Below, piece by piece: positions 51,764-62,819 of a stretch of DNA of 64,000 nt. The stretch lies in NCBI GenBank assembly GCA_903813345.2, contig CAIIXF020000001.1, positions 1,676,001 to 1,740,000 of the forward strand, given 5' to 3'. The notes beneath the pieces were generated by a model. It did not search any database and was not told the origin of the DNA. It saw only the letters and a program-made list of their open reading frames with translations. The translations under genes were made by a program, and so were the position numbers. The stretch comes from Owenia fusiformis. Taxonomy: Eukaryota; Annelida; Polychaeta; Sabellida; Oweniidae. How positions within the stretch are numbered: position 1 is the stretch's first letter; each line of letters begins with the position of its first letter.

Positions 51764-54700
51764 ATGAGCTCAGATATAGAGGCTCATGTGACAAAGAAGT
51801 ATGAGATAAAGAAACGGCTAGGTAAAGGGGTAAGTAGAGAATACTTTTGGCCCAAATGTTTTACGATGAGCGTCAAAGTGCTGCGAAATGCACCGTTTTT
51901 CGAATGAGTAATTTCAAATCATCGGCATCGCAATATTTTTCAATTCTCAATTCGTGCCTGGAACCGACACTGTGGCTAATCAGGGGCGGGTCAGGGAATG
52001 AACAAGGGGGGGGGCCCAATAATTCCGGTCAGATAAAAAAAGTTACGAGCTTGCGCCCAAAAAAAAACCCAAAAGTGGGCCCAAATTTTGAAATTTTGAG
52101 GCCCATTTTCATCAAAATTTGGCCTAAAATAAAAAAATAAGGCCTTATAAGGCCCATTTATGACCATAAAGGCCCTTAAGCCCTTTTTTGGCCCCATTTT
52201 TTTATCTGGCCCCACCCAAGAGGGGGGGGGCAGGGCCCCAGAGGGACTCCATCAAACTTCGATATGTGGAGTTACTTTGTCGCAGGGCTACTTCAACCAT
52301 CGGGTTATTTCGACCATGCCCGATTCTTCAAATTTCATGGTTAGGCCAGCTTGGATTAGATCTCGCGCATTGGAGATTTTGATTTATTTTTTAAATTTTC
52401 TAAAACCAAACATGGTAGATTGCGTAGATTTAAATAATAATCCATAGTCGAAGATGAATTAACGTAGAAGTTTGACGCAGGGCCCTTAAAGCTTGGCTAA
52501 ATCTGTTTATGAACTCTGTGATAATAACTCAAACTCATTGTGGTCAGGGAACATGTATGTAACAACCCATGGGTGCCTCTGGGGAGCCAGATGCTGGCTC
52601 GAGCTATGTACATATTTCTTACCTCAATCGATTCTAGACACTAGCCTAAATGTTCTCTCAAAGCAAAAACAGTTTCAGCTGTCTCAAATTGCAGAGGTAT
52701 TTAATAAATCTTTGAATCAATCAATTTTGGGAATTATTTCTGAGTACATAACGAGCGTATAGAGTGAGGTTACCTCCAGTTTATTTGTATCTGGAAACTG
52801 GATGTAATCTCATTCTGTAATGCTCGTACTGCACATGGATATATTCTCTGAAGTTGATGGTGAACATTTTGAAATACTGGGCGATTTAAAAATTGAAATA
52901 TTGTCATCAAAATTTCAGGAAACCGCTAATCTGTTCAACTAGAAATTTTGTCATCAAAATTCCAGGAAAATCACTTATCAGTTCAATTTGAAATTTTTAC
53001 AGAGCAACAACAGACTGGTGCCAAGATCTGATCAGGTTTTGGGTATGCAGGCTAAATTATACGGTGGTCATTTTGAATTCTTTGATGAATTGGCCATTTT
53101 GAATTTTTCAACTTGCTTCAAATTGACCAATTTTTTTTGGAAAAAATCCTTTTGAAGTTCTCAGGTTCTGACTATTAAGATTTGACCTTTGTTTGGTCTT
53201 CAGTGCCCTCCGAAAGGTAAAAACATTCTTTGGGTCAGCTTAATTACAAAAGGCCAACCGAGGTCTGAAAAAGTGACATTTTCAAGGCCAAGGTCGAACT
53301 AGGTCACCGAAGATGTTGTTATCTAAGCTTCTCATAGTAAGACACTACAAATCGATTCTCCCAGAGATTTTGAATCTACATTCACTTCCGTTACATTTGT
53401 AATTCCATTCTGAAAGTGTTTCCGAAATTGATGATGGACATTTTGAACTTGATATTACATTGACTCACTGAACTGAAGGGAATATCTCAGCAAGTTGAGA
53501 TTACCAATGCTTCCATTACCAAGGGAGAAGTTAAAGACTTGCAAAACGTTGATGTCAGGTAATCGACTAAATTCTTAGAACTTCGAAGAGTGTTTTATGG
53601 TACATATCCTATAATATTCTTTCATATTTCAGGCATATGGTATAGTATGGAAGGCATTAGACAAAAGGACGGGGGAGGTGGTAGCATTGAAAAAAATATT
53701 TGATGCCTTCAGAAATCAAACAGATGCCCAGGTAAGCCCTTCTACATCAGATTATGTTCAGCATGTTATATTACTTTCATTGATTTTCTATGTACTTTAC
53801 AGTTTTGTTAATAGCTGTCACATTAGTTATATATTTAACAATATATTTATTATATAACAACGTAAATTACGTACATATGTTACTTTTAAAACAGACTTTA
53901 AACCAGATCAATTCATTTTATGTGACTTGCCAAGAGGCACTAGATCACTGATTTCACAGTTTCGGTATGGAATTCTACCTTTGCATATTGAAACTGGCAG
54001 ATTTGTAAATACCGATGTAAATGAGCGTTTTTGTAACATTTGTAAGTCGGGTGAAATTGAAGATGAAAAGCATTTTATTTTTGATTGTAGTGCATATAGG
54101 AAAAAAAGAAATGAGTTCTTTGAAAAATTGGAAATAGAGAGTTTGACTTTAAGTGACATTTTTAAAAGTAAAAGATACACTAAGATGTTTGGTCAGTATT
54201 TAATTGACATAATGCAGATCAGGAAAGACTTTATTTTTAAACAATAATTAGCTATTTTAAAATGTTCAAATGTGTCTCATAAGCCCAGATAGGGCTGGTT
54301 GTATGATATGATACAAGTGACACTTTAATAAAATAAATAAATAAATATTTAATTCTGTGAACATATTCTGACCTGTATATGTCATACATATACAATTGTG
54401 TAAAATAGGAAACTTCTTACGTGCAATTAGTGTGTTCACTGCCAAACATTTGTCTTTCACACTTAATTTGACTTAATGACTTAATGTCACTGTATTTTTA
54501 TTTTACAAGTTGCCAAAATAGTCTTAAGTAATGATAATGATAAAAAGTACGGTATTATATACTTTCTTCAAAATTGCCAACAATTTTATTGAAAGCACCT
54601 CATCGTGTAAGACATTCAAAAGTCCCCATGGTACAATTTCTTACTATTCTTATTTTTAGAGAACATTCCGAGAGATTATGTTTCTACAAGAATTTGGCGA

Positions 54701-57700
54701 TCACAATAACATTGTTAAACTTCACAATGTTATGAGAGCTGAAAATGACAAAGATATATACCTCGTATTTGAATTCATGGGTAAGCAATTCAAACAAAAT
54801 ATCATAATTATCTGCAAAATAAGACAGACTGCGCTGTCTTACTCCTGAACCTAGTCTAGCTACAAGCCCCTGTGACACCCTCCCCCTATTACACACACCT
54901 CTGTTGTTGAAGTAGATGGGGGGGGGTTTAGAGGCTTGAAGCAAGACTATTCTCAACCAGTTACCTCTTATAAGTGAGTCTGATAACAGATCTCAGAATA
55001 CACTAGTTTTCCAAATCAGTTTTGTCTCAAAAACAATATACGAGGGTTGATCCAAAAGTTCTGAACCGTTTGCTCTAAAAATCTTAAAACTTTATGAATA
55101 TTGTTCATATTTGGCCATTTTTATATGAACAATATTCATATTAAGATTTTTAGAGCAAACGGTTCGGAACTTTTGGATCAACCCTCATACAGTAGAATGT
55201 GTTAAATGATCGGTAACATTTTATTCTCTAGAAAAATTACACTATTGTGACATTAATATTATGTTTTTAACATTGATTTTCATATTTTTATAGACACAGA
55301 TCTGCACAATGTAATAAAGCGTGGAAATATTCTAAAGGATGTACACAAACGATATATTCTGTATCAGTTGTGCAAAGCAACTAAATATCTACACTCAGGA
55401 AATGTAATACACAGGGACCAAAAAGTAAGAAAAAATCTTAACTCCCAACATTTCCATTATAATAGAATATGAAAGGATTTTTATGAAAAAAACTTTGTTT
55501 CATCAATTAATGTGATTCACAATACAAAATTATTTAATAAGTGATCTTTGCATGTTATTAAAACTATTGACCTTTAAAAAGCTAACTATTTCCAGTTAGA
55601 ACCTACAACTTAGCTACTACATGTTACAATTAAAACATCCTTGGCCCAAGAGTAATTCATGAGCTGCTATGAAAGCAGTGAAGGATCGATCTTGAAGGAT
55701 GCAATTAAAATCATATTCAAATATCTTATTCTAGCCATCAAATATTCTACTGGATGGTGAGTGCTTTGTGAAACTATGTGACTTTGGTCTGGCTAGATCT
55801 CTCTCCCAGCTGGACATGGAGGAAGGAGGTGATCCTAACCTCACAGAATATGTAGCCACACGCTGGTACAGGGCTCCTGAAATACTGCTGGCTTCACACA
55901 AGTATGTAGAATTTTCTTGTACAATCATTCATTACTTTCTTGCTTAGTTTTAAATAACGAAGCTCTCTTTTAAGAAGCAAAGTCAAATGAATGGAGAGTA
56001 CTTTCTCACTTTACCATTGTATCTTTGTTCAATTGGCAATGGTAGTTTCTCACTTTACCATTGTATCTTTGTTCAATTGGCAATGGTAGTTTCTCACTTT
56101 ACCATTGTATCTTTGTTCAATTGGCAATGGTAGTTTCTCACTTTACTATTTTATCTTTGTTCAAATGGTAGTTTCTCACTTTACCATTGTATTTTTGTAC
56201 CAGGTATACCAAGGGTGTTGACATGTGGTCTGTGGGTTGTATTCTTGGTGAATTACTACTTGGAAAGCCACTATTTCCTGGTACATCAACTCTCAATCAA
56301 ATAGAAAGAATCATGTCAACAGTTCCTCGACCAACAAAAGAAGGTACAGTCTTGAATTGCTGAATCAAAATGTTTTGTCTGATTCAAAAATAATGTTTGA
56401 CTTGTTTGTACATCTCTTGTAGCTCATTACACATCATTTATCAATTTTGTTGATGTATCCTAGTTAATGTAATCTATGCTCAAAAGTCAATGCAATCCTA
56501 GTTTTAATAATGCAATCCTAGTTTTAATAATGCAATTCTAGTTTTATGTTACCAGGTCTATGTACACTTTATATTCCAAAATATTTAGAAATAATTCAAA
56601 TTCTCAAAAAGAGTAGATTTGTTTTTAATGTGCATGTATTATGGTTATTTTTTGTTCTTCAGATATAGAGAGTATTAATTCAACTTATGGTGCTTCAGTT
56701 CTGGATAAAGCAACGCGATGGTAAGTCGATAACATATTCATTTAAAAAGTAAACCATTCTTGTGAAAGTTGTGCATTGTCCACCAAATGGATAATTCAAT
56801 GATGCGTCCCTGGTGAAAAGAGATTGGTCTCAAAAGATGATCACTCCTCATACGATAAAAGTTGATGGATCAAATTATTGATGTATCCATAGCATGTAAT
56901 CACATGTATCAATTTCAATATATTAATAATGAATTTACTCCAGACTTGTTAATGAAATATCTAATGATTCTTTTATAAGAAGCAATGTTTGATTCAAAAT
57001 TGCAAAAAATCTTGTAGTTGTAAGTATCGATATATCATAATGAGTGGAGGTATAAACTTCATTTTAATAATGTTAAATTAAGTTGCTATGTGTAATAATG
57101 TTAAGAATACAACAATTTATTTCAGTCCACGTAAGAACTTAGAAGAGATGATTCCCGATGCACCAGATGATGCTATAGATATGTTAAAGAAACTGCTGCA
57201 TTTTAATCCTGGGAAACGCATGACAGCAGATGAGGCCCTTAGACACCCTTACCTATCTAGGTACACAGCTACAGTAAAACCTTTCCAAGTGGAACACATT
57301 TAGTACCTCTAAAAAGTGTTCCACTTGGGAGCTGTTCCACTTATAGAGGTTCATTTAACATTAAGTCATTTGGCATTGGGTCTCTAAAAAGTGATCCACT
57401 TCTATAGGTGTTCCACTTGACAGGTTTCGCTGTAATTGATACTAACTTATGCACTGTTATTATACAAATAGTGACTGCCATTGAGGGCAATAGTATACAA
57501 ATAGTGACTGCCATTTAGGGAAATAGTGCAAAATATTTTCCTCAAGGGTATATCCTGTCCAATGTCAGTGGACAGGATATTCCCGAGAGGAAAATTTTTA
57601 CACTATTTCCCGAAAATGTGGCAGTCACTATTTGTTTTATTATATACCTGATAAGTACTCTGTAAACAAAAACAAAATGAGAAGTCTTTTCATTTCAATA

Positions 57701-60700
57701 TCAAATGTTCACAGGTTCTTATTGGCATTTAAAGGCATTTTACCTTTCAACTCCTATAATCTCAGATTTGGGGGAAGATAAAACGTACTATTGACTGGTC
57801 ACATGACCTAACTGGTGATAAGTACAATTCATCTTCCCTGAAAGCAGGGATTTAGGACTTTCCAGGGAATTAGTTCATCTATTCCATGTCATGTGACCAT
57901 GAATAAGCCAATGAGCATCTAGAATACATTTGAGGTATATAATAATGTAAATTATTTCCCCGAGGGAATATCCTCTACAATGTACTATTCCCGAAGCCGC
58001 AGGCTGAGGGAATAGTACATTGTAGAGGATATTCCCAAGGGGAAATCATTTACACTATTGCTCGAAATTAGACAGTCACTATTTGTTTTATTATATACCC
58101 TATACTGACTCTTTTCCCGTTTCCTCTGCGAAGGCCAAAAAGGCTTAGAAAGCCCCCTCCCCGGGTCCATTGTTAGCACTATAAGCTGTGACGTCATCAG
58201 GTGCTCAACAGAAATTTTTGCCTCTGAGACTCTCACTTGACAAATTCAATTGCGTTTAACACGCGGAATAGTTTATCATAACACTTGAAATTACACAGAC
58301 GTATTGAGCTTAGGGAACTTTATACACGTTGCTTATATTGTATCGTTCACGCACGTCTGTCATGGTGAACGGAGTTGATTTGTGTTTGTGCTCATCCTCC
58401 ATTTTTCTGTTTTTCGTCTGCGCAGTGATGATGAGCAGACGTTTCCAAGGGTAATAGAACTTGCAATTGTGACGTCAGCGGGCAATAGTTCAAATGTATA
58501 TTCCCGCTGACGTCACATTTGAGGGAATATAACTTTCCAAGGGAAATAGTAAATCTATTTCGGAACACGTGACTAGGTATTGACCAATCAGGATTAGTGT
58601 TACATATTGGGTATATAATAATATTATTTATTTGATGATATTTGAGATACATAGTGTTTCAAATAGAATAGGAATTCACATGACAGATTGATTACTGCTC
58701 TGTTGACAGGTTTCACAATCCAGCTGAGGAACTTGGTATAGGACGTGATGTGAAACCTCCTCTCAGCGATGACATACAACTCTCTGTTAATGAATATAGA
58801 GAAAAACTTTATGAAGTGAGTCCATTTTAACATACTTAAGAGTTGACACTATCAATTTTCATCCTTCTGAGGTTTTAGCTCAAATAAACTATATAAGAAA
58901 GTAGATACCATTTTCTGGTCCATAATCATCAATCTCTCAAAATGCATTCATTTTTTAAATATGATATCTTGCATTTTATATTTTGCATTGTTAGAAAGGA
59001 TAGGTATCGATATGGTGAATTGAATTCAACAATGTTTTTCTCTTAAACCAATTATTGAAAACATTCTGTAAAAAACACAGTATTTTATGTAATGTTGACT
59101 GATTGACAACAATTTAATGTGAAAATTATTTAGAGATATTTTATATAACTGTTTTTGTTAATGTTTTTTATTTTATATAACTGTTAACCTTTTTTGTTTT
59201 TTAGTGCAATTGTTTTTGCTCCTTTCTACCAATTCTTGAAAATGAAATAAAATGTCTTTCCGGAACTTGTTGGAACAAAATAGCATATATGTTTTTAGAC
59301 CTCTCAATATTATAGTTATACAAAGGAATTTTTGGTTGATTTTAAAAAAGTATTCAAAAAATTAAATCAAAATCCCCCAAAATAGATAAAAATCAAGATA
59401 AACCTTTTATTTCATTAACAAGATACTTTTTTAAAATCAACCAAAATTTCCTTTGTACAATTACAATATTGAGAGACCTAAACATGTTGTGTTTATGTCG
59501 TTTTGTTCCAATGAAAACATGATACCAAGAACAATGACAGGTGTCTGCTGTCTAAAACAATATAGATGAAAGTATATATATATTTTTCAAATTATATTGT
59601 TGCCATTCAAAAGATGACCATTAAATTGACGATGTGTTAAATTTTTAGATTTTTTTATGACTGGTTTAAGCTACAGTGTTCAAAAAGTTCACTATATCGG
59701 TACCACTCCTTTTTTAAAAATATTTATCCCCCATCTTGTTCATTACTAATGCTGCCACCTGTTATTAGCCAACGGGAGAGACAGAAATATTCAAATCTCC
59801 ATCTGTAGACTAGTCCATTGTTATACATTTTAGATGATTATTATGCATCCATAGACTAGTCGATTGTTATACATTTTAGATGATTATGCATCCATAGACT
59901 AGTCGATTGTTATACATTTTAGATGATTATGCATCCGTAGACTAGTCTATTGTTATACATTTTAGATGATTATGGAAAAGAAGTTAGAGCGTCGTAGAAA
60001 AAGAAAAGAGGACCGGTTACAAAAAGTAGCAACAAATGATTCCGATAAAGAACAATCAATGCCTGCCCAAGCAGTCACTCATAATGGGCACAATGGCCAG
60101 GCATCACCAGCGTCAAAGAAAGAGCGAAGTATGAATGGTGAACAACAACAAAATGATAAACTGTTCTATGGTAAGAAAGGCTAAGGCACCGATGTCATAA
60201 TCCTATATAATTAGACTATTAGATACCATGATTAATGCACATGAACAAATAGAAATGTGGGTGCCTCATAAGGTCTTAGAACTTACTGGTTAATACATGT
60301 TATTTTAAAACCAGATTAGACAACTAGAGCAGTTATACTATTTCATATACATCTTGAATAAGTTGGCCTCCATTATAACTGAATGACTGAGCCTCTAAGA
60401 CTGCATCACTTACAGTATGTCACTCAACCTTGTTCATATTTATTGCCTTATTTATTTATTTATTATTGTATTTAATATTGTATACTAAATCTCTTAAATG
60501 TTGTACTTGTAGGTGTTGCATTTGGCCGTACGACCAATCAGCCACCACCTCATCATCATCAACGTCGTCCTAGCTCTGGGTTGCCACGACAACGAAGTCT
60601 TGAGAACATCAACGCAACTAATAATTTACAAAATGTAAGTTTTCCAAATCACTGCTTCAAACTCATGCTGAAACTGTAATTAAGAAACCAAGCAAGACTA

Positions 60701-62819
60701 AATTCAAGAGAGCTTTAATAATTATGATAATCTTCATTTTAGACCAAAGATGAACAGGTGAGTATTTAATAAGCTTTTAGTTCTTCAGAAGGAATTATTT
60801 ATAATCACTAGACATATTGTTCTTTTCAACATTCCCTTGTAAATTGCATGGTGTATTTGTTTTGTCTATACTGATTCATCCATATTTTACAATGTTAATA
60901 CTAGATTTCATGTAGTTTTGAGTGAATGTCTACATTAATTTAGATTTTATTTAGATCTCAATGCACTATGCCATTGTACAATCCTATTGCCCTTTGTCAT
61001 TATACTGTTTTACTGTACTTCACCACTTGTCAATTCACTGTTTATTGTACTTCATTACTGTACATTGCCACCATATTTGTCTATGTGCTTTGTCAATTTA
61101 CTGTGTCACTGTACTTTGCCGCTGTATGACTTTGTCAATTTACTGTGTCACTGTACTTTGCCGCTGTATGACTTTGTCAATTTACTGTGTCACTGTACTT
61201 TGCCACTGTATGATCTCACTGTACTTTGCTACTGTATGATGTCACTGTACTTTGCCACTGTACTATGTCACTGAACTTTGTCAATGTACTTTGCTACTGT
61301 ACTATGTCACTGTACTTTGCTACTGTACTATGTCTCTCTACTTTGTCAATGTACTTTGCTGCTGTACTATGTCACTGTACTTTGTCAATGTACTTTGCTA
61401 CTGTAATATGTCACTGTACTTTGTCAATATATTTTGCCACTGTACTATGTCACTGTACTTTGTCAATGCACTGTCTACTATTATAGTGTGTAACTAAAAC
61501 TTAGACTTAGGTTTAGAATGCACTGAATAGTTTTGTATCAAATCCTTGTATATCCCCTCTTCTTAAAAACAAACTTGATAAGAAGAGACGGGATCAGCAA
61601 TTTGGTATGCAAGACTATAACTAGCATGTGCACTGTGTGTTTGTTTCTTAGTTACCACCAGTGAGAAGACGTCCTCCATTTGCTACCAATGGTTACTACC
61701 CAGGAGTACCAGAGGCTAGTATCTTCTATCTAACTTATACTTTATTTCATGTAGTACACTGTAGTATCTTTTTGATATATATATAGTTCACTTATCACTT
61801 TTTTATTTACTAAACCAGTGTGCATAACTACTAATAATCAACTAATAGGAAGTCTTTTTTCATTGATTGTTTCAAATGCTTGTTGCCCAGATACAGTGTT
61901 TCTTTGCATGCTCCATTCCTCTCAGTGTGCATATAATGATGCCAGAAATGATAACTGAGAAAATACTCCTTTTTTCATGAAACATGATCAGCTGTTTGAT
62001 AGTATCCCTTTCGAGAGCTGATTAACCTTTGTATGTCCTTCTTCAATTTCAAGGCAGCCATTTTGAATTTTTGATATTTCCTGTCTCTGGATTCAAGGAA
62101 AACCAAGTATAAATTATTTTTGTTATTCCTTCAGATATTTGACTGTTAATTTTGGCTTTAATCTACTCTGTCTAACACTCTTGATAGTGTACTCTGAGAT
62201 TAACATACTTGATCAATTTTACTTAAATAACCAGTCATAGTTTTCATCACATTTAAAACCATATTTTGATTCATTTCACTATTTAGGGTTCCCCTAGTAG
62301 TAATAGTGCCCGTCAGCGTCGCCAGGCATCTGCACCCATAGCAGGACGTCATGCCAGGACCTCTTCCTCGTCTGGGTTTGCAAAGCAGGCCAGCAATCCT
62401 GTCATCACACGTGATGTGAATAAAGGCTCTCTAGAAGTATCCAGCTCAAGAATCGTAAGTACACATGTACTTTATACAATATTTAGAATTCAATTTATTC
62501 AGAATTAAAGTTTCCAGAAAGGGCCTGGTATTTGGATTTTTATTCAGCTTTTGATGCTACATCTCAAAACATGTTTGATTGTTTAATTTCATTTTAAATA
62601 AACTTGTGTTTTCAGGTCCCAGGGCAAAGACCTGGATCTGCTAGCAAAGTCGAACGCAAACCAGCCTATGGTAAAAAACAGTTTGACAATACGCGTAATA
62701 ATCCATCCTCTGGAGCTGCTAAACAGTCACTGGGTAGTTACAGCCAAGCATACGGCACTGTGTCTTCAAACAAACTCAATCAACTTGTCGGTTCTACAAG
62801 CTCGTCACGCTGGAAGTAG
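51764..62819 (+). CDS. MAPK15: MAPK15 (ERK7/ERK8) atypical MAP kinase
   Basis: Fifteen exons join in phase to about 599 residues: 51764-51829, 53633-53731, 54660-54780, 55294-55424, 55735-55901, 56204-56343, 56663-56720, 57126-57260, 58710-58815, 59966-60170, 60513-60634, 60743-60757, 61652-61714, 62287-62454, 62616-62819. The kinase domain covers about residues 13-305: glycine loop GKGAYG (20-25), catalytic Lys42 in VALKK, HRDQKPSN (135-142, Asp137; Gln for the usual Leu is typical of this family), DFG Asp155, activation motif TEY (176-178) and TRWYRAPE. The conserved [15 protein letters not shown] after the kinase domain is a MAPK15 feature. The C-terminal 250 residues are basic and low in order (His/Pro/Arg/Ser-rich), as in ERK7/8, where this region controls autophosphorylation, turnover and location. 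The family autoactivates on TEY and acts in ciliogenesis and autophagy. Human MAPK15 is 544 residues. Exon 12 is a 15-nt microexon; intron 13 appears to be GC-AG. Confidence 0.95.
51981..52235. mobile_element. Possible element with CAGGGGCGG start in MAPK15 intron 1
   Basis: CAGGGGCGGGTCAGGGAATG opens the segment, followed by a G run, GGTCAGATAAAAAAAG, and then inverted TTTTTTTATCTGGCC near 52197-52211 with another G run. Many GGCCC-containing motifs recur between. The left end resembles hAT-like ends; the right end cannot be fixed. Confidence 0.45.
53885..54345 (+). pseudogene. 5'-truncated non-LTR retrotransposon, 3' end of reverse-transcriptase ORF
   Basis: The frame to the TAA at 54245-54247 reads [20 protein letters not shown], then [23 protein letters not shown], the C-x2-C...H-x4-C zinc-knuckle found at the C-terminus of LINE reverse-transcriptase polyproteins. 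It is followed by a short 3' UTR and AATAAATAAATAAATA at about 54327-54345, typical of a non-LTR tail. The catalytic part is absent, so it is a dead 5' truncation inserted in MAPK15 intron 2 in the sense direction. Confidence 0.85.
54851..54949. mobile_element. MITE-like element, poly-C family, copy 3 (inverted)
   Basis: Read on the minus strand it begins TAGTCTTGCTTCAAGCC and contains the poly-C run, matching 2156-2271 and 4822-4938 at the ends but diverged inside. It lies 70 bases after the MAPK15 exon 3 donor. Confidence 0.6.
55041..55187. mobile_element. 147-bp mariner-like foldback element
   Basis: The left half beginning CGAGGGTTGATCCAAAAGTT is followed by its near-perfect inverse ending AACTTTTGGATCAACCCTC, with arms of about 68 bases and a loop of about 10. 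TA flanks both ends (55039-55040 and 55188-55189). The GAGGGTTGATCCAAAAGTTC end is of the type seen in mariner elements. It lies in MAPK15 intron 3, about 105 bases before exon 4, and would form a long RNA hairpin if transcribed. Confidence 0.85.
55996..56195 (+). repeat. 45-bp minisatellite running into the MAPK15 exon 6 acceptor
   Basis: Four full units (TTTCTCACTTTACCATTGTA then TCTTTGTTCAATTGGCAATG) start near 56001, 56046, 56091 and 56135, and a fifth, shortened unit starts near 56172. The last unit grades directly into the acceptor TTTTTGTACCAG ending 56203, so the acceptor's pyrimidine tract is derived from the repeat unit. Confidence 0.85.
57270..57434. mobile_element. 165-bp element with TACAGTAAAACCT ends, copy 2
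   Basis: Left end TACAGTAAAACCTTTCCAAG, right end AGGTTTCGCTGTA, with interior GTTCCACTT motifs shared with 49141-49322. It begins nine bases after the MAPK15 exon 8 donor at 57261. Confidence 0.7.
57465..58625. repeat. Cluster of long foldback repeats in MAPK15 intron 8
   Basis: At least two large hairpins are present. 57495-57645 folds with arms of about 70 bases (ACAAATAGTGACTGCCATTT against its inverse). 57951-58065 folds with arms of about 47 bases (CCCGAGGGAATATCCTCTAC against its inverse) around a loop with AAGCCGCAGGCT. A third, shorter one lies at about 58465-58560 (GACGTCAGCGGG / CCCGCTGACGTC). TTTGTTTTATTATATACC recurs at about 57631 and 58083. They probably belong to one composite foldback family. 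Confidence 0.75.
59272..59509. mobile_element. 238-bp foldback element in MAPK15 intron 9
   Basis: Left arm GGAACAAAATAGCATATATG and on to GGTTGATTTTAAAAAAGTAT (59272-59352) is matched in inverse by 59425-59509, with arms of about 80 bases and several mismatches. Loop is A/T-rich. Confidence 0.75.
59806..59974 (+). repeat. 43-46-bp tandem repeat containing the MAPK15 exon 10 acceptor
   Basis: Four copies begin at TAGACTAGTC (59806, 59852, 59895, 59938). Each carries TTGTTATACATTTTAG followed by ATGATTAT, that is, the full acceptor and the first bases of exon 10. Only the last copy continues into coding sequence (ATGATTATGGAAAAG). Each upstream acceptor, if used, leads to ATG ATT (ATT) ATG CAT CC(A/G) TAG, a stop after five or six codons. 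Confidence 0.92.
60743..60757 (+). other. 15-nt microexon of MAPK15 (exon 12)
   Basis: ACCAAAGATGAACAG, encoding TKDEQ, stands between the acceptor TTCATTTTAG and the donor CAG|GTGAGT. It is in phase 0 on both sides, so it can be skipped without a frameshift. Confidence 0.7.
61000..61490. repeat. CACTGTACTTTG minisatellite in MAPK15 intron 12
   Basis: About 490 bases are made of TCACTGTACTTTGCCACTGT-like words with a variable unit of about 24-48 bases (for example TGTCAATGTACTTTGCTACTGT). The long plus-strand open frames across it are products of the repeat. It ends about 160 bases before exon 13. Confidence 0.85.

Noticed and set aside
60961-61497. Overlapping Cys/Leu/Tyr-rich frames in several phases
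   Set aside because: They are translations of the CACTGTACTTTG minisatellite; equal open length in several frames argues against coding.
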